From Rufibacter sediminis (GTDB lineage: Bacteria; Bacteroidota; Bacteroidia; Cytophagales; Hymenobacteraceae), in assembly GCF_014269285.1 (NCBI RefSeq), contig NZ_JACOAF010000029.1, positions 1-64,000 of the forward strand: DNA of 64,000 nt. Reading direction: 5' to 3'. The notes under the pieces were generated by a model that worked only from the letters and a program-made list of their open reading frames with translations, made no database searches and was not told the DNA's origin. The translations under genes and the position numbers were made by a program. Every line of letters starts with the position of its first letter. Position 1 is the stretch's first letter. Of the stretch, positions 1 through 10,111 are shown piece after piece.

Positions 1-81
1 ATCGCCACCCGCTACGACAAAACCGCTGACAGCTTCGCCGGGTTCGTCTACCTGGCATCCATCATGATCCTTTTACACTAA
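1..81 (+). pseudogene. IS5-family transposase, C-terminal fragment cut by the window edge
   Basis: Frame 1 reads through the first 78 bases and ends at a TAA at 79-81. The encoded tail (RYDKTADSFAGFVYLASIMI, then LLH) matches the conserved C-terminus of IS5/IS4-type DDE transposases, where an RYDK...F...VYLAS motif lies just before the stop. Only the last 26 residues are in the window, so I cannot tell whether the element is intact upstream. It sits at the edge of an AT-rich accessory block, which fits insertion next to mobile or recently acquired genes. Confidence 0.75.
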
Positions 82-99
82 TTGTCAACGCGCCCTAAC
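82..99. mobile_element. Probable terminal inverted repeat of the IS5-family element
   Basis: Directly after the transposase stop lies TTGTCAACGCGCCCTAA. Its reverse complement starts TTAGGGCGCGTTGACAA, the kind of end seen in the IS427 group of IS5 elements. The exact boundary and target duplication cannot be set because the other end is outside the window. Confidence 0.55.
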
Positions 100-270
100 A
101 CAGGAGCTATAAAATCATTTTTGAGTGATGTTTAATGTCGTCAATCATGATAAATTAAATTCTATCTATATAGACTTAATACAAAATAAGCACTAATAGA
201 TAAACCAATCTCAGAAGACTACTTTTAACCCAAACTAGCAGGCATAAGTATTAACTTAAGATTATTTCTT

Positions 271-315
271 CATGTGTATGCATATACAGACCTCACCCCT
301 ATATGCATACACATG
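271..315. repeat. Perfect 15-bp inverted repeat with 15-nt spacer
   Basis: CATGTGTATGCATAT (271-285) and ATATGCATACACATG (301-315) are exact reverse complements around a 15-nt spacer. It has no T-tract and lies about 450 bp upstream of susC, so it could be an operator, a hairpin in a small RNA, or a remnant of a mobile element. Confidence 0.8.
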
Positions 316-374
316 ACATAACACTAAATATTATATATTTACTATATTACATTTAATTCGTAATTTAGGTAATA

Positions 375-399
375 GGATAAACTACACCCTAGTTTATCC
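375..399. repeat. Perfect 9-bp inverted repeat
   Basis: GGATAAACT (375-383) and AGTTTATCC (391-399) are exact reverse complements separated by 7 nt, in the AT-rich region upstream of the first susC. The role is unknown. Confidence 0.6.
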
Positions 400-763
400 C
401 GGCTCAAAAATTCTCCTAGTTTATTGAAGGATGGTATTGACAAAATAAGCTCCAGCTGATTAGACCTCCTAACATAGGCATCTGTAAAGAACTCATAGTA
501 AACTACATCCTACATCTCCCTAATCAATAATAGATGTTATTTTTTAATAACCTTAGTTAACCATCTCGGCAGCTAAATACCAACTTACCTTATGACTTCC
601 TGTAGTAAAAAAAGTCTATTCATAGACCTTAAAATTTATTAAGTGCAACAAAAACCAAGAAAGGATATTCATTAAATGAACATTAAAAATACTTCACAAT
701 TTTCTAAAGTATAAAAAAACACTTATTATTAACCTTTATTTAACAAACCAAACTATAACCAAC

Positions 764-3700
764 ATGAAGAAAGTCTTACTTTTAAGTCTTTTGATGCTCT
801 CTGTGCTTCTGAATGAAGCTATAGCGCAAACAAGGACTATCACAGGAAGAGTGACTGATGCAGCCACAGGTGAAGGTATGCCTGGTGTGACAGTACAGCT
901 CAAAGGCAGTAGCATTGCCGCTCCCACTGACATCAATGGTGGATATACCATTGCAGTGCCAAATGCAGGTGGGTCTTTAGTATTTTCATTTATTGGCTAC
1001 ACCAATCAAGAAATTGCTATTGGAGCTCAAACAACTATCAATGTTCGCTTGGGAACCGATGCTAGACAGTTAGCAGAGGTAGTTGTAACCGCATTAGGTG
1101 AATCACGGGAAAAAGAAACGCTTCCTTATTCTGTAGGAGTAGTAAGCGGGAATAATCTAACGTTGGCTAAATCAAATGACGTAAGCTCTTCTCTGGCTGG
1201 TAAAGTTGCAGGTATACAACTACAAGGATCTCCAAGCTCTACATTTGATAATGCATCAATTGTAGTAAGGGGAGCTAATGCTCTAAGCATCCAGAATCCC
1301 CTCTATGTTGTGGATGGTACTGTAACTGATCAACAAAACGTGATCATGGACAACGTAGCAAGTATCTCTGTATTGAAAGGAGCTGCTGCAACTGCCCTTT
1401 ACGGTAACCGTGCCGCAGCCGGTGTAATTATCATTACCAGCAAAAAAGGAATAAAAGGCAAACCAACTGTTGAGCTGAACTTAGGTGCTACAGCTGAGAG
1501 ACTGTACTTATTACCCCCGTACCAAGACCAATATGCTGGTGGCTATACCTCTACTGCCTCTAGTGCTGCTGCTGGTGGCTATGATGATGCAGGCTTTCCT
1601 GTATTCACATATGACCCGACAAAAGGCCACCCTGCAGAATGGGCAGCATTTGATGGACAGCGTATGCTAGAATACGGTGCAGATGAAAGCTGGGGCCCAA
1701 AAATCAATGGTCAACTTTACCGTCCATATTACTCTTGGTACCCAGGAGCAAGATTTGGCGAACAAATTCCATTAACTGCCCAACCAGACAACATTAGAGA
1801 CTTCTTCAAAACGGGCATGTTCTTAAACAACAGCATTGCTTTTAGTGGATCCGGTGATACGTACAACTACCGTTTAACCTACTCCAACCAGCACCGCACA
1901 TTGACAATCCCTGAGGCAAAGCGGGATCAACATCAGGTTGGATTGAACACCACGTTCAATGTCACTCCAAAATTCACGGTAACTACTGATGCAACCTTGA
2001 CATACAATGACACCAAAGGTGCACCTGCTGAAGATTACCGCAATGATGGTTTGAACGTAACCCAAGGCTTTAACCAATGGTTTCAGAGACAGATAAACCT
2101 AGATGATCTGAAAAACTACAGAACTCCAGACGGAAGATACGTGTCTTGGAACATTGGAGACCCTAATGCCAGCGGTAACTTAGCTAATATCTTAAGGCCA
2201 CAGTATTGGGAGTCTCCTTACTTTGTACAGGAAAACAACTTTACAACCCAGCAAAACACCCGTTTAGCAGGTAATTTAGGGTTAAACTACAAAATCACAG
2301 ATCATATTGACGTACAAGGTAACGCTCGTATGAGCTATAGAAACGGGAGAAACGACGGTCGGATCGCTACTGGCTCTATTGCCACGCCACAATATGAGGT
2401 AAGACAATTTATTATCCGTGAGTTTAACTATGAAGGCCGCGTAAACTATAGAAGAGAGTTTGGAGACTTCTCCGTAGATGGTTTTGTGGGTACAGCGTTA
2501 AGGATCAATGACTATGATGACCTTCTCCAAAGAACACAAGGCGGTTTAGCTGCTCCAAATTTCTTTGACATTGGAGCATCTGTCGCCCGCCCATATTCCT
2601 TCCGTGACTATCGTGACACAGAAGTAAGAAGCCTTTTGGGTCGGGCTTCGGTTGGTTACAAAGGTTTCTTATACATCGACGGAACCTTACGTAATGACTG
2701 GTCCTCTACCTTACCAGTTGAGAACAACTCCTTTATGTATGGCTCCATTGGTTCTTCAATTGTATTTACAGAAGTAATCAACAATGAAAGTATTAGAAGA
2801 GTACTCACTTCAGGTAAACTGAGAGGTTCATGGGCACAGGTGGGTAATGATATTGGATTCAACCAAGTGAACATTGCCAACGTGAATGAATCTTCATACG
2901 GTGACAATCCTTCAGCCTCTATAGGTAACCAATACAGATCAGGCCAGGTGAAACCAGCCATCACTACTTCTTGGGAAATTGGAACAGACCTGCGCTTCTT
3001 TGACCGCTTTGGTGTAGAGTTTACCTACTATAATGATGTAAACGAAGATCAAATCATTGGCTTAGAAATTGACCCAGCAACTGGGTTTAGTACTGCCCAA
3101 GTAAACGCAGGTAAATTCGTCCGGAAAGGGATTGAGCTGTCTTTGAATGCTACTCCGGTTCAATCAGAAAACTTCACATGGAACGTGATTGCCAACTTTG
3201 CAAGAAACCGTTCTGTGGTAGAGGAATTGATTGAAGGCTCAGACGTTTATTTGGCAGGAACAGACTGGAACAATACCCGCCTAGAACACCGCGTTGGTCA
3301 AGAGTGGGGTATGTTGGTAGGTAGAAGATGGAATAGAAATGAGGCAGGTCAGATTCTAGTGGGTGCCAATGGTGTTCCCACCTATAGCGTTGGTCAGGAA
3401 AGAGGCTCTGTGCAACCAGATTTCACCGGTGGTCTTTTTAACACCTTCTCTTACAAAGGCTTTAACTTAGGCTTCTCAATCGACTTCCAGAAAGGTGGTT
3501 TATTCTACTCTTCCACCAAACAGTTTAACTTGGGCACTGGTTTATCTGAGTATACTGTAGGTGTGAATGACAAAGGCAATGATTGGAGGGATTACCCATC
3601 TAATGGTGGTGGTATCAGAGTACCAAATGCTGTTTTCGCTCCTGGTGTAACTCGTGGTGGTGCAAGTATTGCTGGCCAGCCAAATGATGTCTATATGCCA

Positions 3701-3997
3701 GCCCGTACATATTTCTATAATGCCTTGCAGAATGGTTCTATTGATGAATTTGTGTTGGACGCCTCTTATCTGAAACTTCGTGAAGTTCGTTTGGGTTATG
3801 ACATTCCTAAGTCTTTCTTAGGAAGAATGCCAATTACAGCTGCAAGTATTGCTCTCATTGTAAATAATGCTTGGTTAATCAGTGCCCCAGCAAAAGACTA
3901 TGGTATTGATCCTTCAGAATTAGAAGACTACTGGACAGAAGGCGGTCAGTTAAGCTCTACCCGCAGCATGGGTGTGAACCTAAGACTTACATTCTAA
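764..3997 (+). CDS. SusC/RagA-type TonB-dependent outer-membrane transporter
   Basis: The protein has 1077 residues, typical of SusC. Residues 1-22 are a signal peptide ending AIAQ. Residues about 25-110 are the CarboxypepD-reg-like domain (ITGRVTDAATGEGMPGVTV), followed by the plug (about 118-235; LYGNRAAAGVIIITSKKG near its end) and a long beta-barrel ending in Phe. It would form a TonB-energised channel capped by the SusD lipoprotein encoded 22 bp downstream. The substrate cannot be read from sequence, since no glycosidase or peptidase gene is adjacent. The first about 50 codons are nearly identical to those of the second SusC at 7094, while the barrels differ strongly. Confidence 0.93.
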   Translation: MKKVLLLSLLMLSVLLNEAIAQTRTITGRVTDAATGEGMPGVTVQLKGSSIAAPTDINGGYTIAVPNAGGSLVFSFIGYTNQEIAIGAQTTINVRLGTDARQLAEVVVTALGESREKETLPYSVGVVSGNNLTLAKSNDVSSSLAGKVAGIQLQGSPSSTFDNASIVVRGANALSIQNPLYVVDGTVTDQQNVIMDNVASISVLKGAAATALYGNRAAAGVIIITSKKGIKGKPTVELNLGATAERLYLLPPYQDQYAGGYTSTASSAAAGGYDDAGFPVFTYDPTKGHPAEWAAFDGQRMLEYGADESWGPKINGQLYRPYYSWYPGARFGEQIPLTAQPDNIRDFFKTGMFLNNSIAFSGSGDTYNYRLTYSNQHRTLTIPEAKRDQHQVGLNTTFNVTPKFTVTTDATLTYNDTKGAPAEDYRNDGLNVTQGFNQWFQRQINLDDLKNYRTPDGRYVSWNIGDPNASGNLANILRPQYWESPYFVQENNFTTQQNTRLAGNLGLNYKITDHIDVQGNARMSYRNGRNDGRIATGSIATPQYEVRQFIIREFNYEGRVNYRREFGDFSVDGFVGTALRINDYDDLLQRTQGGLAAPNFFDIGASVARPYSFRDYRDTEVRSLLGRASVGYKGFLYIDGTLRNDWSSTLPVENNSFMYGSIGSSIVFTEVINNESIRRVLTSGKLRGSWAQVGNDIGFNQVNIANVNESSYGDNPSASIGNQYRSGQVKPAITTSWEIGTDLRFFDRFGVEFTYYNDVNEDQIIGLEIDPATGFSTAQVNAGKFVRKGIELSLNATPVQSENFTWNVIANFARNRSVVEELIEGSDVYLAGTDWNNTRLEHRVGQEWGMLVGRRWNRNEAGQILVGANGVPTYSVGQERGSVQPDFTGGLFNTFSYKGFNLGFSIDFQKGGLFYSSTKQFNLGTGLSEYTVGVNDKGNDWRDYPSNGGGIRVPNAVFAPGVTRGGASIAGQPNDVYMPARTYFYNALQNGSIDEFVLDASYLKLREVRLGYDIPKSFLGRMPITAASIALIVNNAWLISAPAKDYGIDPSELEDYWTEGGQLSSTRSMGVNLRLTF

Positions 3998-4019
3998 TCC
4001 GTTCTAAAAAACACTTGAA

Positions 4020-5477
4020 ATGAAAAAGAAAATTTTATCGATTGCTACAGGTTTACTAGTGTTTCTAGGAGCCTGTGACTTTAGTGATTTCGATGACACA
4101 AACGTGTCTCCTACTCAGCTTCCTGCGGTTTCAACTGGAGCTTTGCTAACCTTCGCTGAGCAGGCGATTTCATACACTACATTTAACGGGCCGGCCAGAC
4201 AAACCCCTACCGAAGGGCCGTCTTCCACCGCAGGTTATGCAAATGCCTATTTTCCACTGTATGCCCAGTATCTGGCAGAAGGCCCTTACCCTTCTGCTCA
4301 AAACTACAGCACCCGGAACGTTTCCTGGACAGAGTGGTACAGAGGTCCTTTGTCTAACCTGCAAGCCATCATTGATTATAACAATGAGGGAAATCCTGCC
4401 GCTGACCTTGCTTATGGTTCAAAGAACAACCAGATTGCCGTAGCTCGCATCTTGAAGGCATATTACTTCTGGTATTTGACCGACATCTACGGCGACATCC
4501 CTTATTTTGAAGCTCTAAAAGGCTTTGAGGTTAAGATGCCTAAGTATGACAAGCAGCAAGACATCTACAATGACCTCTTTAAGGAAATGACGGAGGCTCA
4601 AGCCATGATCAATGAATCTGAAGCACCTGTCACCGGTGATGTTTTGTTGAACGGTGATATGGCTGCCTGGAAGCGCTTTGCCAACACTGCTCGCATGTTC
4701 ATGGCTTTACGTTTAGTTGATGTAGACAAAGCCAAAGCAACAACTGAGTTCCAGGCAGCCATGGCAGCTGGTGCCATCACTAGCAATGCGCAGAACATCA
4801 TTTACGAATTCATTGGTACTGATCCTAACAACTGGAACCCTTGGTATGAAAACTATACCAATGATAACCGAAATGACTACGCACTAAGCAATACTATTGT
4901 AAATAACATGCAAGGTGACCCCCGTCTACAAGTTTATGGTGAATCTATCAACGGTAGAATCATTGGTCTAGAGTATGGCACCACAGCTGCCAGAAACATT
5001 CCTTCGGCTTACAGCCGCCTAAGCCAGACCTTCCAAGGGGCAGATGCTGTTGCTCCTATCTTCACATATCCTCAGGTCCTTTTTGCAAGAGCTGAGATGG
5101 CAAACAGAGGCATTATAGCTGAAAGCGCTGCCACATTGTATGAGCAAGCCATTACTGCTTCTGCAGAATATTATGAAGTTGGAGCTATCCCTCATGATGC
5201 TTATGCCGGTAATAACGTACAGGGTCTGGAGCAAATCATCACCCAAAAATGGAAGCACCAATTCCTGAATGGTTTTGAGTCCTGGACAGACTGGAGAAGA
5301 ACTGGATATCCATCATTCCTGAAACCAGGTCCTGGTTCATTGGAAGCTCAAGGTATTCCACTTCGTCATAGCTATCCAGCTAATGCCCGTTCTATCAACC
5401 AAGCAAATTATGATGCAGTAATAGCACGTCAGGGAGCTGATACCAACTATACGAGAGTTTGGTGGGATGTGAAATAA
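4020..5477 (+). CDS. SusD/RagB-family outer-membrane lipoprotein
   Basis: A 485-residue lipoprotein: the N-terminus MKKKILSIATGLLVFLGAC has a lipobox ending at Cys19, followed by acidic residues (DFSDFDD), as in surface-exposed Bacteroidota lipoproteins. The body, with Tyr/Trp-rich motifs such as WTEWYRGPLSNLQ and AVARILKAYYFWYLTDIYGD, matches the SusD-like subgroup 2 rather than the classical SusD fold family. It starts 22 bp after the SusC stop, so the two are almost surely one operon and one complex. It would bind ligand at the cell surface and close the SusC barrel. A strong terminator follows. Confidence 0.9.
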   Translation: MKKKILSIATGLLVFLGACDFSDFDDTNVSPTQLPAVSTGALLTFAEQAISYTTFNGPARQTPTEGPSSTAGYANAYFPLYAQYLAEGPYPSAQNYSTRNVSWTEWYRGPLSNLQAIIDYNNEGNPAADLAYGSKNNQIAVARILKAYYFWYLTDIYGDIPYFEALKGFEVKMPKYDKQQDIYNDLFKEMTEAQAMINESEAPVTGDVLLNGDMAAWKRFANTARMFMALRLVDVDKAKATTEFQAAMAAGAITSNAQNIIYEFIGTDPNNWNPWYENYTNDNRNDYALSNTIVNNMQGDPRLQVYGESINGRIIGLEYGTTAARNIPSAYSRLSQTFQGADAVAPIFTYPQVLFARAEMANRGIIAESAATLYEQAITASAEYYEVGAIPHDAYAGNNVQGLEQIITQKWKHQFLNGFESWTDWRRTGYPSFLKPGPGSLEAQGIPLRHSYPANARSINQANYDAVIARQGADTNYTRVWWDVK

Positions 5478-5497
5478 TATTTTCAATTCTCCACTTC

Positions 5498-5528
5498 AAA
5501 AAGAGCCAGGCAATGCTTGGCTCTTTTT
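5498..5528 (+). terminator. Intrinsic terminator after the first susCD pair
   Basis: AAAAAGAGCCA (5498-5508) pairs exactly with TGGCTCTTTTT (5518-5528), followed by GTTTTT. It lies 20 bp after the susD stop. Confidence 0.85.
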
Positions 5529-5677
5529 GTTTTTCTGGGAGGCACCATAATCATCAAAGGGGTAAAATCAATTAGGGCAACGTACTTGGTTGAACGGCGG
5601 CGACAGCCGTCGGCTAGAGATAACGTTTAGCTGTTGTTAGGTCTAGTTTTTTTTCTGCAAAGACTGAACGTCCTTTT

Positions 5678-5717
5678 CTGTTTTTAGCCTGATTTTACAA
5701 AAGGAGCCTGAAAACAG
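5678..5717. repeat. Family A palindromic repeat
   Basis: Left arm CTGTTTTTAGCCTGATTTT, right arm AAAAGGAGCCTGAAAACAG; imperfect palindrome of 40 bp. Confidence 0.8.
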
Positions 5718-5750
5718 CTTGCCGAGCAAAACCATTATTTTTTTGTCTGT

Positions 5751-5788
5751 CGTTTTTGCCCTGATTTACGAAAAAGAGGCCAAAAGCG
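5751..5788. repeat. Family A palindromic repeat
   Basis: Left arm CGTTTTTGCCCTGATTT, right arm GAAAAAGAGGCCAAAAGCG. It lies 33 bp after the previous copy. Confidence 0.75.
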
Positions 5789-7093
5789 CCTTTCTATGTC
5801 GGATTGCGCGCATTGGAGATAAATTTTATGCAAGCATTTTGCGTCAATCCCTCTTCTATAACTTCTGCTACACCTGCTGGTCAAAGTCGGACAGCATTCA
5901 CTTTCTTTTGCCAAGCTAACTTAAAATTTTGCTGATTATTTATTCTTCCGCTTCTGCTACTCTTTCCGACAATTTTTCAGCAAAGCTTGAAGAACGTTTC
6001 TTCATGTTTAAAAATAAACCTAACTACCTAGTATTAGGAAAGTAGTAACAGATTTACCATACTCGGCAGCAATCTGGAGGTAATGTTTGTTACGTTGAAA
6101 AATCCCGAGATTGCATTAGTTTATATAAATGGCACGCAGCTATTCTCATTAGTGCAGCAAGGGGAAGCTCCGTCAATCTACCCTTGTTTGATTACTTTAA
6201 CCTATTCTCTATTTTATAACCCTACTTTCGACCATAACAATCTCATCTAAACACTGATCAGGAATGACTGTGCCTAACTGCGATACTAATCGCAAGTATT
6301 TGCCCGCATGATTTGCCTAAGAAATCATGCAAAAGACAAAGTTTGTCGCTAAAGCTATCTTGGTGACAGCTTATACGTTCATCTTAGTTGTTGTCTTTCA
6401 CTGGGCAGTCTGTTGATGCGCGCAACTAAAGGGCTTGCCCAACATCATCCATATCTGGCTATAGCAAGAACTCAAATGTTGTAGAAACGAGAATATCCGT
6501 TCACCTCACGCCCTTCCTTGCCCGTTAACTAACCGAGCACCAATTGCTTACCGTACTGGCAGATTTCACTAATGAACGCCTTGACAGGAAATTCACAGCA
6601 CATCGTGAAAGAAGAGGCATTTGTATCTGGTCTTGCGTTCACCTTTGTAACTATACTTAGTAGCAGATTCCCCACGAGACTACAATTTCAGTTATTTATT
6701 GCACTGCATCAGAGGCATTATCTCTTAAACATCATCTGTCATAAATGATTTCTAATTATTAGCACTACTCAAGTTTATCAAACCAGTAGGGTTATCTTTC
6801 ATATGTTACAAGAAGAATCCTTTGGATATTTATCTAATGCATTATTCCTTCTACTAAATCTGCCCTATCACATAATTTGCACAAACATTCAATTAACTGC
6901 ATTCATTAATACATTTTAAGAATCTCATTAATAATAAGACTTACTCATTTGTTTAGAAAATTGTGAAAACATCCTTGACTTTGTCTCAAAACTCAGTTCA
7001 GGCCGCAATCCACTTCTCTTTTGCACATACTTCTACATTGTAAATATTATTTTTTTTATTAAATTAATACCTTTATAACTAACCAAAACGAAG

Positions 7094-10093
7094 ATGAAGA
7101 AAATTCTACTTTTAAGTCTTTTCTTGTTGTCTGTGCTTCTGAACGAGGCCATGGCACAATCAAAGACAATCTCTGGAAGAGTAACTGACGCTACCACTGG
7201 GGAGGGAATGCCTGGGGTAACAGTCCAGCTCAAAGGAACTAGTACTGCCTCCCCAACAGATGCTAATGGAAGCTACTCCCTCACTGTACCAGCAACGGGC
7301 GGCACCCTCGTATTCTCTTTTATTGGATATGGCAATAGAGAAGTAGCCATCGGTGGACAATCAACCATAGATGTCCGTTTAACCTCAGATGCCCGCGCCT
7401 TAACGGAGGTGGTGGTGACTGGGTATGGCACCCAAACCAAATTGGAGCAAACAGGGGCTGTGTCTCAGGTGGGCGGGGCCGAGATCGAAAACATCCCTAT
7501 GTCTTCTGTAGACAAAGCACTTCAGGGTCGGGTACCTGGCTTACAGTCGGTAGGTGCCTCTGGCCAACCAGGCTCTGCCCAACAGATCCGCATCCGGGGG
7601 GTAGGTTCCATAACCGGCTCGTCTGCTCCTCTCTTTGTGATTGATGGTGTACCCATCAACTCAGGTGACTTGTCCAGAAACACGACTACAACCAATGCCC
7701 TCGCGGGTATCAACCCTAATGATATTGAGAGTATTAACGTGTTGAAAGATGCATCAGCCGCTTCTATCTACGGATCCAGAGCAGCAAACGGAGTGATTGT
7801 GATTACTTCAAAAAGCGGGAGAGCTGGTAAAACCAACGTGCGCTTTGACGCAGAATTTGGTACAGCAAAACGAGCATACTACAATGAGAATACCCGCATG
7901 CTCACAACAGCTGAGAACATCGAATTATTTGGGGAGGCCTTGAGAAATGATGGTTACTGGGACTTCTATGAACTAGATGAAACTAATATTGTGGATTTCA
8001 TAGAAGAAAACTTTGGTATTGATCCTGACGTGAATACAGATTGGGAAGATGAGGTGAATCGTAAAGGAAGAACACAACAATATAATCTTGCATTCTCGGG
8101 AGGCAATGAAAAGACTACCTTCAATCTTTCAGGAGGTTATTTCAACCAGGAAGGCACCACCCTAAAATCAGAATTCGAGAGATACTCAGGCAGCTTTAAC
8201 ATCCGGCACAGTTTGAACGAGAAACTGGCCTTCGGCACTAATCTGCTGCTCTCCTCTTCTACGCAGACTGGGCCTCTCAACAGCGGATTCTTCGCAAACC
8301 CGGTTTTAGCCGGCTTGTTTTTGATGCCGTCATTGGCGCTCGACTCAGAACCTCAGGGGCCTTTTAACCCCCTCCGATTGGCAGAACTTGACAAAAATGA
8401 AAGCCATATCTTAAAAGCGGTAGGAAGCATCAATGGAGAATATAAAATCCTACCAGGCCTCTCCTTCACTTCTAAATACGGAGTTGACTTCAACAGCCTG
8501 GAGGAAGACAATTACCAGAACCCTTTCTATGGTGATGCTGAATCAGTTGTTGGGAGTGCTACTAGATACTATACCCGTTATTACAATTGGGTTTGGACGA
8601 ACTTATTAAATTATACCTGGGATCTCAACCAGGACAACACCTGGGTAGTCAACCTGAAAGCAGGTTATGAGGCCCAGAAGTCTTCTTTCTATTCATCAAA
8701 CGTGTACGCAGAGAACATGCCTCTGAACATTGATTTCAGGGCTCCTTCAAATGCAGCAACTCCAATCACAGCGGGCGGCTCTGATGAAGGCTACTCTTTT
8801 GCTTCCCTCCTTTCTCTTGGTGATATATCTTATAAGAGTAAATACGTGCTTTCTGGATCTTTCAGAAGAGATGGCTCTTCAAGATTTGGTTCTGAAACCA
8901 GGTATGGTAACTTCTGGTCAGTTGGAGCCAGTTGGAACATTGACCAGGAAGAATTCATGCAAGACTATGGCTGGGTCAATCAGTTAAAGCTAAGAACTTC
9001 TTATGGTGTCAACGGAAACGCCAATATCGGGAATTATGATTGGAGAAGGCTCTACTCTTATGCCAGCACCTATGAGGGTTCTGTGGCAGCCACTCCTTCT
9101 TCATTGGGGAATGAGAATCTTACCTGGGAGAAAAATAAACCTTTCGATGTGGGAATTGATGCTATTCTCTTTGGGAATCGGTTAAGCTTTACAGCCGACT
9201 ACTATACCAGAACCACTTCAGACCTGTTGCTTAATCGTCCATTGTCTTTAACAACTGGCTGGCCCAGTAGATTAGAGAATATTGGGGCCATGAAGAATAG
9301 TGGCTTTGAATTTTCCGTTTCTGGTACCCCTGTGCAGATAGGAGACTTTAAATGGGATCTGAGTTTTAACATCTCTAAAAATAAAAACGAAATCACCGAA
9401 CTTGCCGTGGATAAGCAAGAAACAGGTGGTTTTATCAGACAAGTTGGCCAAGACATTTACCAATTCTACATGCCGCTTTGGGCTGGCATTGACCCTGTAG
9501 ACGGATTGCCGATGTGGTATAAAGATGGATCTCGCTCTGAAACAACAAAGACGTACTCAGAAGCCCAATATTCTTTAACCGGTAAATCTGCCTTGCCAAC
9601 AGCTTTTGGCAGTTTTGGCACTACTCTTTCGCTCAAAGGACTTACTCTTGATGCCTTGTTCTACTACAGCTATGGCAACTACATCCGTGACCCATATTAC
9701 CAGTATTTAAATAGCGGTGGCTGGTACCTGGGCGGCTTTAACCAAAGAGCAACCCAACTTGACCGGTGGCAACAAGAAGGAGATCAGGCAACTGTGTCAG
9801 TTCTTTCCTATGACAATGATTACAGATTCCGCTCCCTTTCAGACAATCAATTGAACAAAGGTGATTTCATTCGTTTACGGGATGTTACTTTAAGCTATAG
9901 CCTGCCAACTAGCCTTATTGGCAAACTGAAGATGACCAATGTAAGGGTTTACGCCAGAGGAACGAACCTGTGGACACGTGTTTCAGATGACAATCTGCCC
10001 TATGACCCAGAAGCAGGTGGCGTAACCGGAACCACGAACTTTGAGATCAATGTTCCTAAAACAGTCACTTTTGGTATAAACGTTGGCTTCTAA
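7094..10093 (+). CDS. SusC/RagA-type TonB-dependent outer-membrane transporter
   Basis: A 999-residue SusC homologue. The signal peptide (1-22, ending AMAQ) is followed by the CarboxypepD-reg-like domain (ISGRVTDATTGEGMPGVTV), the motif VVVTGYGTQ before the plug, and plug signatures FVIDGVPINSGDLSRN and LKDASAASIYGSRAANGV. The barrel ends in NVGF with a C-terminal Phe. These are canonical SusC features, better conserved than in the first copy, whose pre-plug motif is VVVTALGE. It starts 18 bp before a SusD gene and should form a complex with it. Substrate unknown. Confidence 0.95.
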   Translation: MKKILLLSLFLLSVLLNEAMAQSKTISGRVTDATTGEGMPGVTVQLKGTSTASPTDANGSYSLTVPATGGTLVFSFIGYGNREVAIGGQSTIDVRLTSDARALTEVVVTGYGTQTKLEQTGAVSQVGGAEIENIPMSSVDKALQGRVPGLQSVGASGQPGSAQQIRIRGVGSITGSSAPLFVIDGVPINSGDLSRNTTTTNALAGINPNDIESINVLKDASAASIYGSRAANGVIVITSKSGRAGKTNVRFDAEFGTAKRAYYNENTRMLTTAENIELFGEALRNDGYWDFYELDETNIVDFIEENFGIDPDVNTDWEDEVNRKGRTQQYNLAFSGGNEKTTFNLSGGYFNQEGTTLKSEFERYSGSFNIRHSLNEKLAFGTNLLLSSSTQTGPLNSGFFANPVLAGLFLMPSLALDSEPQGPFNPLRLAELDKNESHILKAVGSINGEYKILPGLSFTSKYGVDFNSLEEDNYQNPFYGDAESVVGSATRYYTRYYNWVWTNLLNYTWDLNQDNTWVVNLKAGYEAQKSSFYSSNVYAENMPLNIDFRAPSNAATPITAGGSDEGYSFASLLSLGDISYKSKYVLSGSFRRDGSSRFGSETRYGNFWSVGASWNIDQEEFMQDYGWVNQLKLRTSYGVNGNANIGNYDWRRLYSYASTYEGSVAATPSSLGNENLTWEKNKPFDVGIDAILFGNRLSFTADYYTRTTSDLLLNRPLSLTTGWPSRLENIGAMKNSGFEFSVSGTPVQIGDFKWDLSFNISKNKNEITELAVDKQETGGFIRQVGQDIYQFYMPLWAGIDPVDGLPMWYKDGSRSETTKTYSEAQYSLTGKSALPTAFGSFGTTLSLKGLTLDALFYYSYGNYIRDPYYQYLNSGGWYLGGFNQRATQLDRWQQEGDQATVSVLSYDNDYRFRSLSDNQLNKGDFIRLRDVTLSYSLPTSLIGKLKMTNVRVYARGTNLWTRVSDDNLPYDPEAGGVTGTTNFEINVPKTVTFGINVGF

Positions 10094-10111
10094 TCTAAAC
10101 AAAGACTCCTG

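Larger units (their letters stand above)
100..763. other. AT-rich non-coding region upstream of the first susC
   Basis: No credible gene is seen. The stretch holds two clear inverted repeats, listed separately at 271-315 and 375-399, and is otherwise AT-rich. The last part (about 720-763) is the leader of the susC gene. I could not assign a promoter matching TAnnTTTG with confidence. Confidence 0.6.
5529..7093. other. 1.5-kb non-coding gap between the two susCD pairs
   Basis: I see no supportable gene. It contains two copies of repeat family A (5678-5717, 5751-5788), a short 9-bp inverted repeat (GCATGATTT at 6306-6314 with AAATCATGC at 6322-6330) and otherwise degenerate AT-rich sequence. 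The last about 60 bp are the leader of the second susC. The size suggests decayed insertions, but no protein remnant was recognisable. Confidence 0.5.

Noticed and set aside
5719-5919. 66-codon open frame in the gap between the susCD pairs
   Set aside because: It begins just after one family A copy and runs through another; no homology or start signal.
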